A DNA stretch of 64,000 nucleotides. It comes from Macrobrachium rosenbergii (Eukaryota > Arthropoda > Malacostraca > Decapoda > Palaemonidae). This document shows positions 1 to 52,519 of the stretch, in pieces; positions within the stretch are counted from its first letter, which is position 1, and each line of letters opens with the position of its first letter. Under the pieces are notes generated by a model that saw only the letters and a program-made list of their open reading frames with translations, did not search any database and was not told the origin of the DNA. Location of the stretch: positions 57,004,298-57,068,297 of the forward strand of contig NC_089755.1 in assembly GCF_040412425.1 (NCBI RefSeq), written 5' to 3'. The position numbers were made by a program, and so were the translations under genes.

Positions 1-3000
1 TTAATTTTTTTCAAGATCTAAGTATCTTCAGTTTTTCAGAATATTTTATGGTTACTTATTATTCCCCATTCTAATAATTTCCTGTTTCTTAATTTATCCT
101 CTATGCCCTTTTGCTACTGTTTCCTCCATGTCTCCATATCTATTTGCTCCTTCACACTTTAACTGCTTAACTTACTGTTTTTCATACTTCTGTCTTCTTT
201 AATATTTTCAAGAGAATGTTGCTGCAACTTTTGTTTAATAAGTAATGGTAAGTTCTTTTAAGAGTTACAGTATTACTCTTCATTGAAGGTAATGTTTGGT
301 CACAACCTTGTTTGAAAAATACTTTGTTAGGCATTTTTTCCCCTGAAAAATTGATATATATTTAAATATATATATACAGTAGGTTTCATGCAAGTGTCAT
401 ACTGTGTGGCAGCATATCTAGCACATGGGAATTTACAATTTGAAAAAGAAACTGTTGGTACGTTTAGAGTTTTGAGCAGAGGTATTTTTCATGCACCAGG
501 TAGGTTCAGCATTTCATTGGAAATTTTTGAATGGTAGAATTTTTTTTTTTTTCCACGCCCCCAAAATTCTTAGCCCAGTACCGTGTAGTATGTAGCTGTG
601 ATAATCTGGCTTGGCATCAGCAATTTTGACCCGAGAACCGTGCGTTTTTGTGTGTGAATGTGTGTACTGTCTCCTGCGATATTGAATATGCGTGACCTTT
701 CAAAAATAAAAGGTATGAGTTTGCTATTTTTAGATGAAGTGTGCTAAAGCTGTGCGCACTGGTATTCCTTAGCGAGGTGTCGTTGATAAGTGACAAAAAA
801 ATTGCAGTCGTCCATTATTGTTAAGGAGAGGTTTTCGTTGACTGATTGTTCTTACAGTTAAACAACGAAAAGATGAGTGAATGTTGGTGATTTAGGTACT
901 GTATGCTAATTTCTCAATAAAAATAGTGTATTCCACATGAAATATTCTTTTATCCGACATTTCACTTCAGATTGAAATTTGTATATAGTTCCCATTTGTG
1001 TCTTATGATATTAATGTTTGTAGTTTTCAGTGGGAAGGCGAATAATGTAAACAGGTCACCATTGGATAATGGTGTTTGGATTAAGAGGCAGTTTGTTTGC
1101 TTCTAGGTGTTATTGTAAAGGGTAGACATGTTACTTTTACATTTTATGTGAGAATTCTTTGATATCTGGAGACAGGGAGCTCTTTTCATACTGTGTATTG
1201 ACATCTTAATTGGCTGTGTATAATGTTTTCTGGAAGTCCTGCTCTTGTTCAACACTAGTTGTATATAGTGTCATTAAAACTGATGCTCAGAACATTCTGG
1301 CAACCATTTGTGAGCTGTTTGCTGACAATGAGGCCAGATCAGAGTATTTGTTGTAACCTTTCGTAAGTGGTGGAATTTGGATAGGTCAGATTTCAAGAAT
1401 TCAGGCAAAATGAAGAAGGCTGAGAATGGCACTACTTATTAGGCTGTGCAAGTCACAGTTTGTGGTACCCAGTCTAGAGGTAATTTGGTGGTGTTTTGTG
1501 GGGGAGAAGGCATTTTGTAGCCTTACAGGCTTTTATTTTTCCCCCCCCTGCCCTTCGTTGTCAGAGCCTGTGCCCATTCATTTAATGGAGTGGGAAGGAT
1601 TTTTCCTGCAACACAGATCCAGTAGCAGATGTCATTTATGATGAATAGTGAATTTGGCAGTTATTAATGGGGCTGATGGTAGTCTTGTTAATGCAGAAGT
1701 CAGACATAATGTCTTATTCATATTCATCAACAGTTTTGTGTCAGGTCTTCTCAAATAAATTAGGATATTCTTCTCTTCTGTCCCATACACTTGATGGAAT
1801 CCTTATCTGTTTAGGTTTTCATCGGTGCACTTTCTTTATGAACAGGGCACTATTTTGTTGCTACTCTTGACTCATCTATACAAGTTGCAGTGCTGACTAC
1901 ACTCTTCCCTTCAAATCACTTGCCAAAACCAGCCATAAATCTCAGTATTTTGTCTCGCTTCCTGAGAATTCCTTCTTCAGGTTTTAAATGCCCATGCCTC
2001 CACTATGTAGAGAATCTATAGCTCTATACCCTCACTTTATTAAATGTACCCACATAAGAGTTATCTAGTTCTCTGTTATTTTATTTCTTAGCTCTCTTAA
2101 GAAGGATGTGGCCTGAATTAGTCAGTTGGTTCCTTCTACAGATATAGCGTGGATCTACCTGTAGTGAAGCAAAGATTTAAAAATCGAGAATCTTGGGAGC
2201 AAAATAAACCCTAGCAGATCAACTTGAGTTTTTCTGTGCAGGAATAGGGAACATAATGAAGAGAGAATTGATTTGAAACATGCCATAGCTTGTCATTTAG
2301 AATGAGAGCCATTGTCGACGGAGGACATGGTTTGACATGGTATCCTCGGTTTCTGTAACAACAACAGTATTCTTCTAATAGGGAATGTTTGCTTTGCTAT
2401 TCTCTTTTAATGATTCCTCCAGAAATTGTTACTTGTAATTCCAAGGATTTCTGGTAACTTTCAAGTTGCAACTTCTTAGTGTTCTTTTGTGGCCCTAGTT
2501 GCCGTTTGGGCTCCTGTTGGATGCATTCTTCCTGTTTTTTGCCCTTTAGGCCATGTTTTTTTTATGCCTTTGGCCGTTGTGAGTGCTTCAGTTGGCTGCA
2601 TACCTTTTCTGGCAGAGCATCTTACACTACTCTCAGGCTACATGGGGTACCTCTGTTTGTATTGGGGTCTGTGACTGAGACCTAGTTAGGGCTTGTTTTA
2701 GAATTTCTGGCTTTTGCTACTTTGCCCCTACTTTTCTAAAATTGTTCTTTTCATAATTGGGGTCGCAAGTTGTGCCTCCATCAGTTTGCAGCTTCCTGCT
2801 CCACTTGTCTTCGTCAGTCCCCTCTCTTGGGGCGCTGGAATCATGCTCATAAGACCTCTCATTTCTCGTTCAACAGGTTGCTGAGTTGTGTATTGGCATA
2901 GATGTTTTTCATTGAGTCCGTGTCATGGAAGGTCATGCGCGACAGGTCAAGGGGTTCTAGGCATTCGTCCTCCTCCTCCCCCCCCTCCTCTTCGTGACTT

Positions 3001-3054
3001 CATCGACAAATGGAGCTGTGTTTTTCTTGAAAATACTTTTACCCCTCAGATGTT
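1..3054. other. AT-rich non-coding DNA (probably upstream intron or 5' flank of Acinus)
   Basis: No convincing exon, repeat family or RNA gene was found here. The short open frames (for example 1426-1641 and 2479-2685) lack recognisable domains and bordering splice sites, and have the composition expected by chance. Because the exon at 9955 starts with an acceptor and two leftover bases, an earlier Acinus exon must lie upstream, possibly before the window; I could not find a SAP-domain exon here. Confidence 0.4.
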
Positions 3055-3322
3055 AGGCATGTGTAGTAAGGTAAGTATACGTTAGTTTAACCAGACCACT
3101 GAGCTGATTAACAGCTCTCCTAGGGCTGGCCCGAAGGATTCGACTTATTTTACGTGGCTAAGAACCAATTGGTTACCTAGCAACGGGACCTACAGCTTAT
3201 TGTGGGATCCGAACCACATTACACCGAGAAATGAATTTCTATCACCAGAAATAAATTCCTCTAGTCCTCCACTGGACGGCCGGAGAATCGAACGCGGGCC
3301 TAGGAGAGAGGCATGTGTAGTA
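3055..3322 (-). mobile_element. SINE copy 1 with perfect 14-bp target site duplication
   Basis: The 240-bp body (3069-3308) is flanked on both sides by the same 14-mer AGGCATGTGTAGTA (3055-3068 and 3309-3322), a clear target site duplication. The body is shared with two other loci here (36668-36945 and 53696-53861). The end nearest the tRNA-like head lies on the right, so the element reads on the minus strand. Relative to copy 2 the head is shortened, ending shortly after the B-box-like segment near 3290. The intact duplication implies fairly recent insertion. Confidence 0.85.
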
Positions 3323-6300
3323 TCTGGGATTATATATATTTTTTGTTGTGAAATAGATTTTGGAAGCTGTCTTGATTTCTGGGGTAGTCATTGGTTCTGC
3401 TAACCACTGGCTGTGGGAGTTGGACTTCTTGCATCTGGGTCCTCTATTCTCTTCAGAGGCTCTTCTTCTGCTTTGTCCTGTGTTGTAAATTGTGATCCAT
3501 CATTTGTGATGAATGGTTTTTATTTGATAATCTTTTCACAATATCAAAATTTTTATACAAACCTATTTATCATAGTCTTCAGTGCTCTTCCTTCCCCCTC
3601 ACATTTCTGGAAGGGGGTTAGCTTAGAAGAATGAGGACTATTAGTTGGACTGTAAGATGGGCTTTAATTTAACTCAGGTCAGTTAATGGGCTCTGTTGCA
3701 GATGTTAAAGGCTGACTGCTATTAATTGGTTTCAGCATTACTTGTTTTGGTTCTATTGTAGACTTAGTGTTTACAAATAGTACTTGTAATAACACTGACC
3801 ACAGTGCTAGATGATTGGGGAGTGAAGTAAGGAACATTGCATATGATTTTCCTTTTCCAGTACAATTTTTGTTTTATAACTGGGAGCATTGTCTAGCAAC
3901 AATTGCATCTTAAATTTCATTACCTTAAAGATAATTCTTAAATGAAAGGTTAGTGTATTAGATTGTGGGAAATGACGTTGTGTAGGGGAAAAACTATTTA
4001 CATCTTAGAAGAATATGGCGGATGAAGGTGATGTAGAGCAGATTCAAATGTGTTGGAACCTCAGGTTCCTCTGGTGTTATTCCTCTTCTGGAGGCTCATT
4101 TTGGGTCTGGCAGTTTTTCCTGAGGTGGTTTTTATCACTGCTAAGTACCATCTCCATTGCTATATCACTGCAGCTTAGTAGTAACTCCAGTCACCTTCCA
4201 GGTATGAAGTAGAAAAACCAATGATGAAATTGGTTAAAACATCATATATGACTTCTCAAAAAGGAGTGGTTCAGTTCCATTTGGCAGTCAAAAATAGGTG
4301 ATTGTTTCCAAAGCAATAAACACTTCCTTTGAAAAGCTCTACCAAGGCCCCTTGGACTTATACGCCTAACATTGAGGCGTATAGATAAATGGGAAGGGGG
4401 AGAACTGAAATGGAAATTAAAGCTATATAACAAGTCAAGCTTGAGAAAATGCAGGAAAGATTCATTTGTTTAAAGGTTTGAGGGAAATTAGATTACTGAA
4501 TAGGTGGAAAATCTTTGAAATGCAAGCAAAACTGTGAATTCACTTTGAAGGAAAGATATTGGGATGATTGATGAATTGAATGAATGTTGTTGCAAAGAAA
4601 TTGAGAAGCTGTTTGGAGGGGGACGAATGAGGAATTGAATGAACATTGTTGCAGAAAAATTGAGAAACTGTTTGGAAGGGGGACGAAGAGAAATTGAACG
4701 AATGTTATTGAGGAGAAATTGAGAAACTTTGGAAGGGGGGGACGAATGAGGGATCAAACAAATATTGTCGCGAAGAAATTGAGAACCTCTCTGGAAGGGA
4801 GAGGAAGGAAACCGTAAATGTCTAAAATCCAAACCAAATATTATACAGAATTAGTAAATATTTCAATAAACATACATCCAAAAAAGACTAACATTGTTTC
4901 CAGCATTACCGTGTTGAGAAGCAGTTGATGGAGGTAATTTATTACCAAGTAATAGAACACTTAAGCTTCAATTTTGTCATTACAGAGCTCATTTTGTTAA
5001 CCTAAGTATAATTAAATGGAAGTATTCTTTATGAATGTTCATTTATAGTTTTGAGTGTATTTTAAAAGTCTGTTTCCTCTTCATTATACTCTACCCTAAT
5101 ATTCCAATAAATACATAGGTAAATAAATTGGTTAGTGTTGTATGATTTGCTCATGGAAAACCAGTGTGATGTACTACTTTCACTAATTTTTACTTAGTGT
5201 CAGTGAGTACAGGCACTGTATTTACAGGAAGCTGAGGCAGAAAGTGCATTATTAAGTTACCTAGAAAATGGTTGTGCTTATGTTTTCCATGTGAAAATTG
5301 AAAATGAAAAATTATTACTCTCTGTTTTCCAATAGATTCAATCGGTGACAATGGTAAATTTGTACTTTCATTACTGATCACAAGTCACATGTATTTTAAC
5401 CTGTGCAGTGCACATTTGATCGCCAAGTTACTTTTCATCTTAGCGTTTTTCTACACAAAATACCAGTTCTTATGTACGTGGAGTTTTTGGATGAAGTAAG
5501 CATAATTTTCTTTGCAGAAAATAGTGAAACTGAATTGAATTAATAACTTAGATATTCCATGCTGACATAAAAACCTTTTCAGTTGGCATTTTGAAATCAG
5601 GACAGGCTGAGATGATGATCATAACTTACATGTTGATTAGTAGCTCCACCATAGGTGATTTTTATTGCTAAGGCTATTTTAAATGGAATGACCTATTTTA
5701 CTGTGTGATCCAGGTTTTTGAGAACCAATCAAATTGGTTTGTTCAGCTCCTAGCTTTAGATATATAAAAAGGTAACTGAAATGACAGATTAATCTATCTA
5801 GATAAAACCATTTGCTTCACACAACCCTGTTGATTGTATATTGTCTTATGTCCATGAATAAGGAAATCTCAGTTTCACTAATCTCCTAACAGTCAGATCT
5901 AGAGGATTCCCACTTCCTTACTGATGCGACTTTCCCAGTCTCACTTCTCCCTGGGACTAGATAGCATTTTCCAGTGTTACTTTCTTGCTGAATTATTTTG
6001 TAGTTAATGTAATTGCACAGATTAAGTGGTTTCTGTTTGGTTTGTTATGAATGCTTATTCTTGCTTGATTCATTTTTATGTGTGGTTTTTCACAATATGC
6101 AAGTGTTAAGCCCCTGTTGGTTGCTTGGTTGTACCCAGTTAATTTTGTGAAATGGTGTTTTGATCCAGTCAAGCCCGGGGTTATTTTAGGAGTGCTTGAA
6201 GGGATGCACTTTTGCAGGCACCTCAGTGGACATACAGAGTCTGTGAGTGATGTTATTCTTCGAGGAAGGGATGGAGAGGTGACAAATCAGCCCTCCCGAG

Positions 6301-7090
6301 GGACTCCTTGGATGGGTATCGTTGTTTGCCTCAGATGTAGTTTTCTGTGGGCAGATTGAGCTTATGAGCTAATTTGCTGCTGCATCATCTCATGTGCTTT
6401 CTCTTCAAGTGATGTTATTCCTTAAAGGGAGAGGAAAAGATCTTTGTTGCATGTGATCTGCCTGGTTTCCACTAACCTGGACTAGATGCCTTTTAGCAAT
6501 TTCACCCCAAGCATAACCAGGGCCCCCATTCATCTCTGAAAAAGTAAAACTCAGTTTTGCCAGGAGCAGTGTTCTGTTTTGGGGAGGTTTTCACTAAAGG
6601 TTTGAGGGCTTTGCAGGATGAAGCTTCTTTCTCAGAGGTCTGTGAATGAGGCTTCAGTGGCTGAGCTGTGTCCAGATGGTGAGAGTGGCCCCGTATCATG
6701 GGTTGACCTACCTATAGTGTAATCCATTTCTACCATTCTTGCGACATCAAACTTGACTTGGAAGATTGAGGCGCAAGCAGTGTAAGTGATTATCCCAAGG
6801 GAGGCCTTCATTTATTCTCCTTACTGGGTCAGTTACTAGAAGGATTTTTATAGCAATCAGGGCAGCTCATCATAGGTATACCATCCTTCATTTGTAACAG
6901 TGGTCATAGATAAGGATTTCCCTCCCTCCATTGCTCCAGGACCAGTTCTTAATTATCCTGCAGAGATGAATTTGAATGAAAGTTTTCCAAGGAAAATCCT
7001 TGCCCCCCATGAATGGCAAACACTGCGCAAAGCTAAGAGGATGACTCTATTACTGGGACTCTCATCTCATGCGGTGCACTTTAGGCATTA
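3323..7090. other. Non-coding DNA, no gene seen
   Basis: AT-rich sequence with a minisatellite at about 4560-4810 (listed separately). Open frames such as 4015-4212 and 6078-6359 show no family resemblance and no convincing exon borders. The stretch 6900-7060 is open and could be an old transposon fragment, but I cannot name it. Confidence 0.4.
4560..4812. repeat. Imperfect tandem repeat, ~60-bp unit, about four copies
   Basis: Four successive blocks share the order: GAATGAA-like segment, (T)ATTGTTGC or a close variant, AGAAATTGAGAA, then a TTTGGA(A)GGGGGACGAA segment. They begin near 4575, 4640, 4700 and 4760. Units differ by small indels and substitutions, so the array is old. The minus-strand frame 4832-4488 is just this repeat read through. 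Confidence 0.75.
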
Positions 7091-7444
7091 CAGTAAACCC
7101 CCCTGTATTTGCGTTCTCACGATTTGCGGACTCACGCATTCGCGGGTTTCTCTATGGAACATATCTACCCATTATTTGCGGAAAATTCACTCATTCGCGG
7201 TATTTTTCAATGAGAAATATTCACTAATTACTGTATTTTCATATAATTTTCATGAATAAATGCACCTTTTGTGATAAAACTGTTAAAATACTCAGGTATA
7301 AGCATTTTTACAGGGTTTTTCTTGTGTTAGACTATCAAAATGGGCAGTTCTAAGTGTTTTTAGAGGGGTTTTAATTATTCGCGGATTTTAGCTATTCACG
7401 GGGGGGTGTGGGACGCATCCCCCGGGAATAAGGGGGGTTCACTG
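7091..7444 (+). mobile_element. 354-bp MITE, copy 1 (TA target site, CAGT...ACTG termini)
   Basis: Begins CAGTAAACCCCCCTGTATT and ends with the imperfect inverted complement GGGGGGTTCACTG, flanked by TA on both sides (7089-7090, 7445-7446). The interior repeats CGCGG/CGGA-type motifs near both ends and has no coding capacity. A second copy of exactly the same length lies inverted at 63078-63431 and is alignable throughout. CAGT termini with TA duplication fit the Tc1/mariner-pogo group of cut-and-paste elements; the autonomous partner is not visible here. Confidence 0.9.
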
Positions 7445-7859
7445 TATTTGAGGTTCTCTGCAGCTTCCCTTTGGTCCCTAGCTGCAACCCTTTCACTCCA
7501 TTCACTGTGCTTCTGTTCATTTTCTCTGTCTTCCATCCTACCTTCCACCCTTGTGTAACAACTATTTCATAGTGCATGGTGCAACTGTGAGGTTTTCTTT
7601 CTGTTACACCTTTAAAACTTTTTTATTCTTAATTTCCTTTTCAACGCTGAATAGACATTCCTTTCTAGCATTAGCTGCTAAACAATTCTAAAATGGAAGG
7701 TCATGCTTCCCCTTCCCTCTGACCAATGGGTTTGTTTGCCCGTAAAGGGCTTTGCCACAGGTGATTGGAAAAGAGGCGTGTTGCCTTGTTTGTAGGTATA
7801 CAGTATTGGTTAAACTGGCCCTAAATTAATGCAGACGCAGAGGTTGTCTTTGTTCTGCG

Positions 7860-9140
7860 CTGAGGTTTTCACCCTACCCTCCACTTTTTAGAGCAAGAGG
7901 AGCTTCTCCAGTGTTCCAGTGACCTACAGCCAAGTTGTGGCAGGTTGTCCTTGGATATCTTTTATCATTAGAGAACTTGGTTCCTCACAGCTTCTTCTGT
8001 CTTCACAATCTTCAGATACAATTGGCCAATTGATTGCGGGCTTTGTTCATGGCAGATGAGTACTTGATGCTGACCTTAGAGGATATACTAAAGGGTCCTT
8101 GATGACTGCAAGATATAATTAAAGTCAGGAAAGATGTTCCTCTGGTGTTTCCCTTGCTGGATGTGTGGATGTCTTCTAATACCTTGGCACACAGCTTGGC
8201 TGCTCCCTCTTGGACTTTCAAGGGACTGGAGACTGGTTGCTAAAGGAGAAACTACTCCATATCAACATCCTAGATTTTTGGCCCATCTTTTATTTTTTAG
8301 CATTAGCTTGCCTCCAGAGGAAAAAAATTGTCAGTTTTATGTCTGACACTTCCTTAGCATCTCCAAGGCACCTGGATAGGCATGCGTCTCAAGAGACGAT
8401 TTGCTGTCTGGCAATCAAGATTTTTACTTCAGCCAAAGAGCACAATGTGTCAGTAATTCTAAGTTTCATTCCATGGACTCAAGTTATCGTTACAGATACC
8501 CTGAGCAGGAGTTTACAGATCATTCCATTGGGGTGGTATCAGGACATTGCAGTCAACCAAGCCCTTTGTAGTCTACATTGCACTGTGAGTCTGAACAGTA
8601 ATCTCCCTACATAATGTTTAGTTTAGCTAGACCCAGCGGCGTTGCAATAAACATCATATCCCGCAGTTGGAAGCTTATAGGTGTATGCCTTTTTCCTTGA
8701 AGATGATACGGCAAGTTGTCGTAGTATCAGGCTGCAAGGATATCTGATTACAGCGAGGATTCTGGTAGTTTCTCTCGGCAACAGCAGGAATTGCTCGTGG
8801 ACCGCTTTGCCTTGACTTTGGAATAACCCAAGGAACAGCCTCTTAAGGAGGCTTCTCAAGTATCGCAGCTGCATTCCCACAGGCTCCAGCACTGGCTGTG
8901 ATCCCTATATTTGTAATCCTGGAAAGTAACCAATGTTTACTTTGAGAAGAGAGGTTTTTCAGAGATCATTGGTGCAGCCATTGCTATCCTTTATCAAGGA
9001 AAATATGCCCAATTTGCCGGTTTGTTTAATAGTTGGGATCTTGATCTGGTCATTGCCACTTCCAGTGATAACAAGGGCTTAATCTATCTTGTGGCTGCAG
9101 AATGGATTAACAAGATAGACTTTTGCAGGTCTACAGTTGT
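7860..9140 (+). pseudogene. Decayed retrotransposon RNase H region (DIRS- or Gypsy-like)
   Basis: The frame 8210-8614 reads like the RNase H domain that follows reverse transcriptase in DIRS/Gypsy-type elements: a GDW..KEKLLHINILDF segment (around 8223-8284), then AKEHNVSV (about 8430), then a degraded IPG..N..AD.LSR equivalent reading IPWTQVIVTDTLSRS (about 8468-8512), followed by a ..GW equivalent of the TEW motif. A later segment near 9035-9090, LDLVIATSSDNK, resembles the DLFAT..N motif after RNase H in these elements. Stops and frame changes on either side show that it is dead. The class call is tentative, the RNase H call fairly good. No host gene function is inferred. Confidence 0.6.
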
Positions 9141-9954
9141 CACAGCCTAGAATTGAGTAGTCTGTGTACTAAGAAAGTCAGGTGAAGAGCTTTATTAAGC
9201 TGGCTGAGGTTAGTGATCGGCCTCCAGCCTCCTAAAGATTCTAAATGAGGAAGTGCTGACCAAAGAACCCCAGTGACTGGCATAACCTGCTTAATGGCTC
9301 TGGTGATAAGAGGACCTGGAGTAAGAACTATAGTTTTCTAATTAGTGGGTTTGTGTAAAAACTTTTTTAATGCTAAAACGTTTTGTAAAAAAAAAAAAAA
9401 ATGGTCCATTAATCATATCAGGAGTACCTTCCTCTCATGGAAAATTGAGGAGGTAGCTGCAGTAGGCAGGATGGAGTATGTGCTGTGTGAATCAAGGATT
9501 CTGACTGATATGAGTCTGGTTAGATTGGGATTTCCCAGCTGATGGAATAAGACAATATACTGTATGACAGGGTTTTTTTAATGAAATTTTCATTTTTTCA
9601 TAGTAAAGCATAGTGTATTCTGTCATGTACTTATAGAGTTGATATTTACCAAATTTACTGAGAAACTGGTACCCTTGCTTTGGGTTTTAAGTTGTAAGAG
9701 TTTGTTATGAATGCTAAAGTGGTAAATTTTCTATTGATTATTTGGTAAATAATATGGTAGATCACCACATCGCTTTTGTTGTGTATATGTGCAAATATCC
9801 TCTTTTTTTTCCAGGGTTATATAAGATTTTAATGCTAATTTTTGCCCCCCCTGTCAGTTTTGTAAAGTGACCAAAGTAAAAAAAAAAAAAGATCCAAGCA
9901 TGATTGCTTATCCTTTGGACAGTTTGATGGTTACATGACTATTTCCTATATCAG

Positions 9955-50402
<40,448 letters not shown>

Positions 50403-51605
50403 ATCTACAGTGATAACAACAGCTATTGAATGAAGGGGGTAGAGGAAAGAGCAGCAGCACATACGATGCAGTGCCAAGAACACCCAAGGATTAAAATTCC
50501 CTGGAGGTTACAGAATTCAAAGTAAAGCTACAGAATCTGCCTATGCACCACCTCCATAAACCAGCCCTTCATCACTTTAAAGGTTATTTATCTTCATTTA
50601 TGAACCCCCTCCTTCCATCTGACACATACACAAATACCCCCTTCCTTCATCCTGCCCATTACAGTCCCTCTTACCTCTTCACAGGTTATCTCCATCACTC
50701 AGTGCTCTTCTGATTTTAGCAGTAGGTTCTCGCTCTCTCAGGACTTGACATCTCGAAATTGTTCATGTTAGGATTTGTGGGAAAATGAGTAAACATTCTG
50801 TCTTTCTTTTGTTTTTCACTGGTAATTTATAAGGTTAGTTGTAGGAGAGTGATATTTTTCATAATACATTTGGTAAGTATGAATAGGCTGCTTTTTTTAT
50901 TTGATTAATTTAAATGGATAGTGTAGAATAGGAAATCTTATCTTTAATTTTGTTTATTGTATCAGAAGAGCATTGGGTGATAAGGGAAGTGTTGAAAGCG
51001 TTTTGAATGAAGAGCCACTGCACTGTATGAGCAACAGCGTTGATTCTTCAAGAGATCCGGCGGGAACTTCGAGCAACTTAAGAGATCGACTGTTTTACTT
51101 TTGCTTCACCATGGAATGTTATAACATCTGCAGTATATATAGTGATTCCAAGACAAAGGATGTTCATAACAGCCCAGTTGCTGACAAATAGCTTTGTGGA
51201 TATAATATGGAAACCTTGTAGAAAAGTTATTGTTTATACCACTGTCCTAAAAGGAGAAACATTAAGGAGACAATGTTATGGAGACAAAATGATATGGTTC
51301 AAGTACTTTCACCTTTTTGGAGTCGGAAGTGATTAAGAGTACAAAAGAACTGACTTTTCTGCTCAGAGATTTTGTTCTGATAATGTATTTTAGACGGGAG
51401 AAAAGGACATTGTAAATACTGTAACGATTATTCACACCACTCAGAAGTGCAGTACTGTACATGGACATATACAATGTACAACACTTGCCAAGTGCTGTGC
51501 ATACTATGCCAGTTTATTTGTTTTGAATACATTACTATGGAAAAGTGTGATTTAGTGAAAACTTAGCCAATTTTATTGGGAAAATAAAATAGCACCCTTA
51601 TACTC
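50403..51605 (+). other. Acinus 3' UTR
   Basis: No coding frame of note. The canonical AATAAA at 51583-51588 predicts cleavage near 51605, giving a UTR of about 1.2 kb. Small open frames here (50973-51191 and others) have no support. Confidence 0.6.
51583..51588 (+). terminator. Acinus poly(A) signal AATAAA
   Basis: First canonical hexamer after the stop in a context fitting the end of the gene; the opposing TMEM70 signal lies about 470 bp further on. Confidence 0.55.
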
Positions 51606-52054
51606 ATGTTTCACTCTACCCAAGGTCAGTTTTCTGCTGAGGAATATACTGAAAGTTTGTGTAAATACATTCAGATTGCATTATTTCACAAATTCTTTAT
51701 TCCATATTGTGAACCCTGTATAAAGCTGGAATTCGTATGCCAAACAACATCTGGATCTTGTAAGTAGTGAAGGGAGAGGAGGATAAGTAACTACAAATTA
51801 TTATTCCTTATGTGCCTAATATTTCTTGGTTTTACACATTCAACATTGAAAATATCAAGTAACCAAATTTTTTTTCTTGATGAACAGTGCCAATGAAAGC
51901 AGTTTTTCTAGGTCACCTCTTTAGACACCATGCATTTTGCTAAAGTACTTGACAATTGGACAGTGTAGTTTGTCTGTGATTGAAATTTGAAGTTACTGGT
52001 AACTTTAGGACATCTTGAATGGGTCAAATAAGCAACCAGCTTTCACAGGACAAT

Positions 52055-52060
52055 TTTATT
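52055..52060 (-). terminator. TMEM70 poly(A) signal AATAAA (minus strand)
   Basis: TTTATT on the plus strand, 271 bp past the TMEM70 stop. Cleavage would fall near 52035, so the two convergent messages probably do not overlap. Confidence 0.55.
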
Positions 52061-52330
52061 AGCAGCTAAATACATCCTACAAAAATATTTTACAATGATA
52101 GGAAATGTACCAAGTGCTATCTAAAAATATAACGGCTATATACAAAATATTTTATTACAGTTGTTGAATTAACAAGAATACACACTTTGGTTTTTCAATT
52201 TTAACTACTATACTGAAACTTCAAAATGAATTTTACTAAAAAATTCTAACCAATATAAATTCTATGATTACAACCATCGACAATTATAACAAACTCTTAA
52301 ATATATTAAAAAGGAACTCCAATTGTCATA

Positions 52331-52519
52331 TTACTTATGTTCTTTATCGTCCTCATCAGGACTGAAGTCCATTGGTTTGTCGTATCCCATTATTCTTCCG
52401 TAATGTTCGATGTCTTCAAACATCCTAGGTTCCACAAAGAGGGGCTGATTTTTGACGTGAAAAGTAGTGAAGAGACCTGGTACTGTTGGCACTTGAACAT
52501 CACCTACTTTAAAATTAAT
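52331..52519 (-). CDS. TMEM70: TMEM70 last coding exon
   Basis: Acceptor CACCCTTGCAG, 62 residues and TAA. Contains VPGLFTTFHVKNQPLFVEPR and IMGYDKPMDF, the matrix-facing C-terminal motifs of TMEM70. The tail is acidic then KEHK. Confidence 0.95.
   Translation of the reverse strand: MNFKVGDVQVPTVPGLFTTFHVKNQPLFVEPRMFEDIEHYGRIMGYDKPMDFSPDEDDKEHK

Noticed and set aside
4015..4212. Small gene starting ATGGCGGATGAAGG
   Set aside because: The start looks good but the frame quickly becomes hydrophobic and Ser-rich with no domain, splice support or homologue I recognise.
1..9954. A SAP-domain exon of Acinus
   Set aside because: I looked for an L..L...L..RGL..G.K..L..RL pattern next to splice sites and did not find one; it may be before the window or absent.
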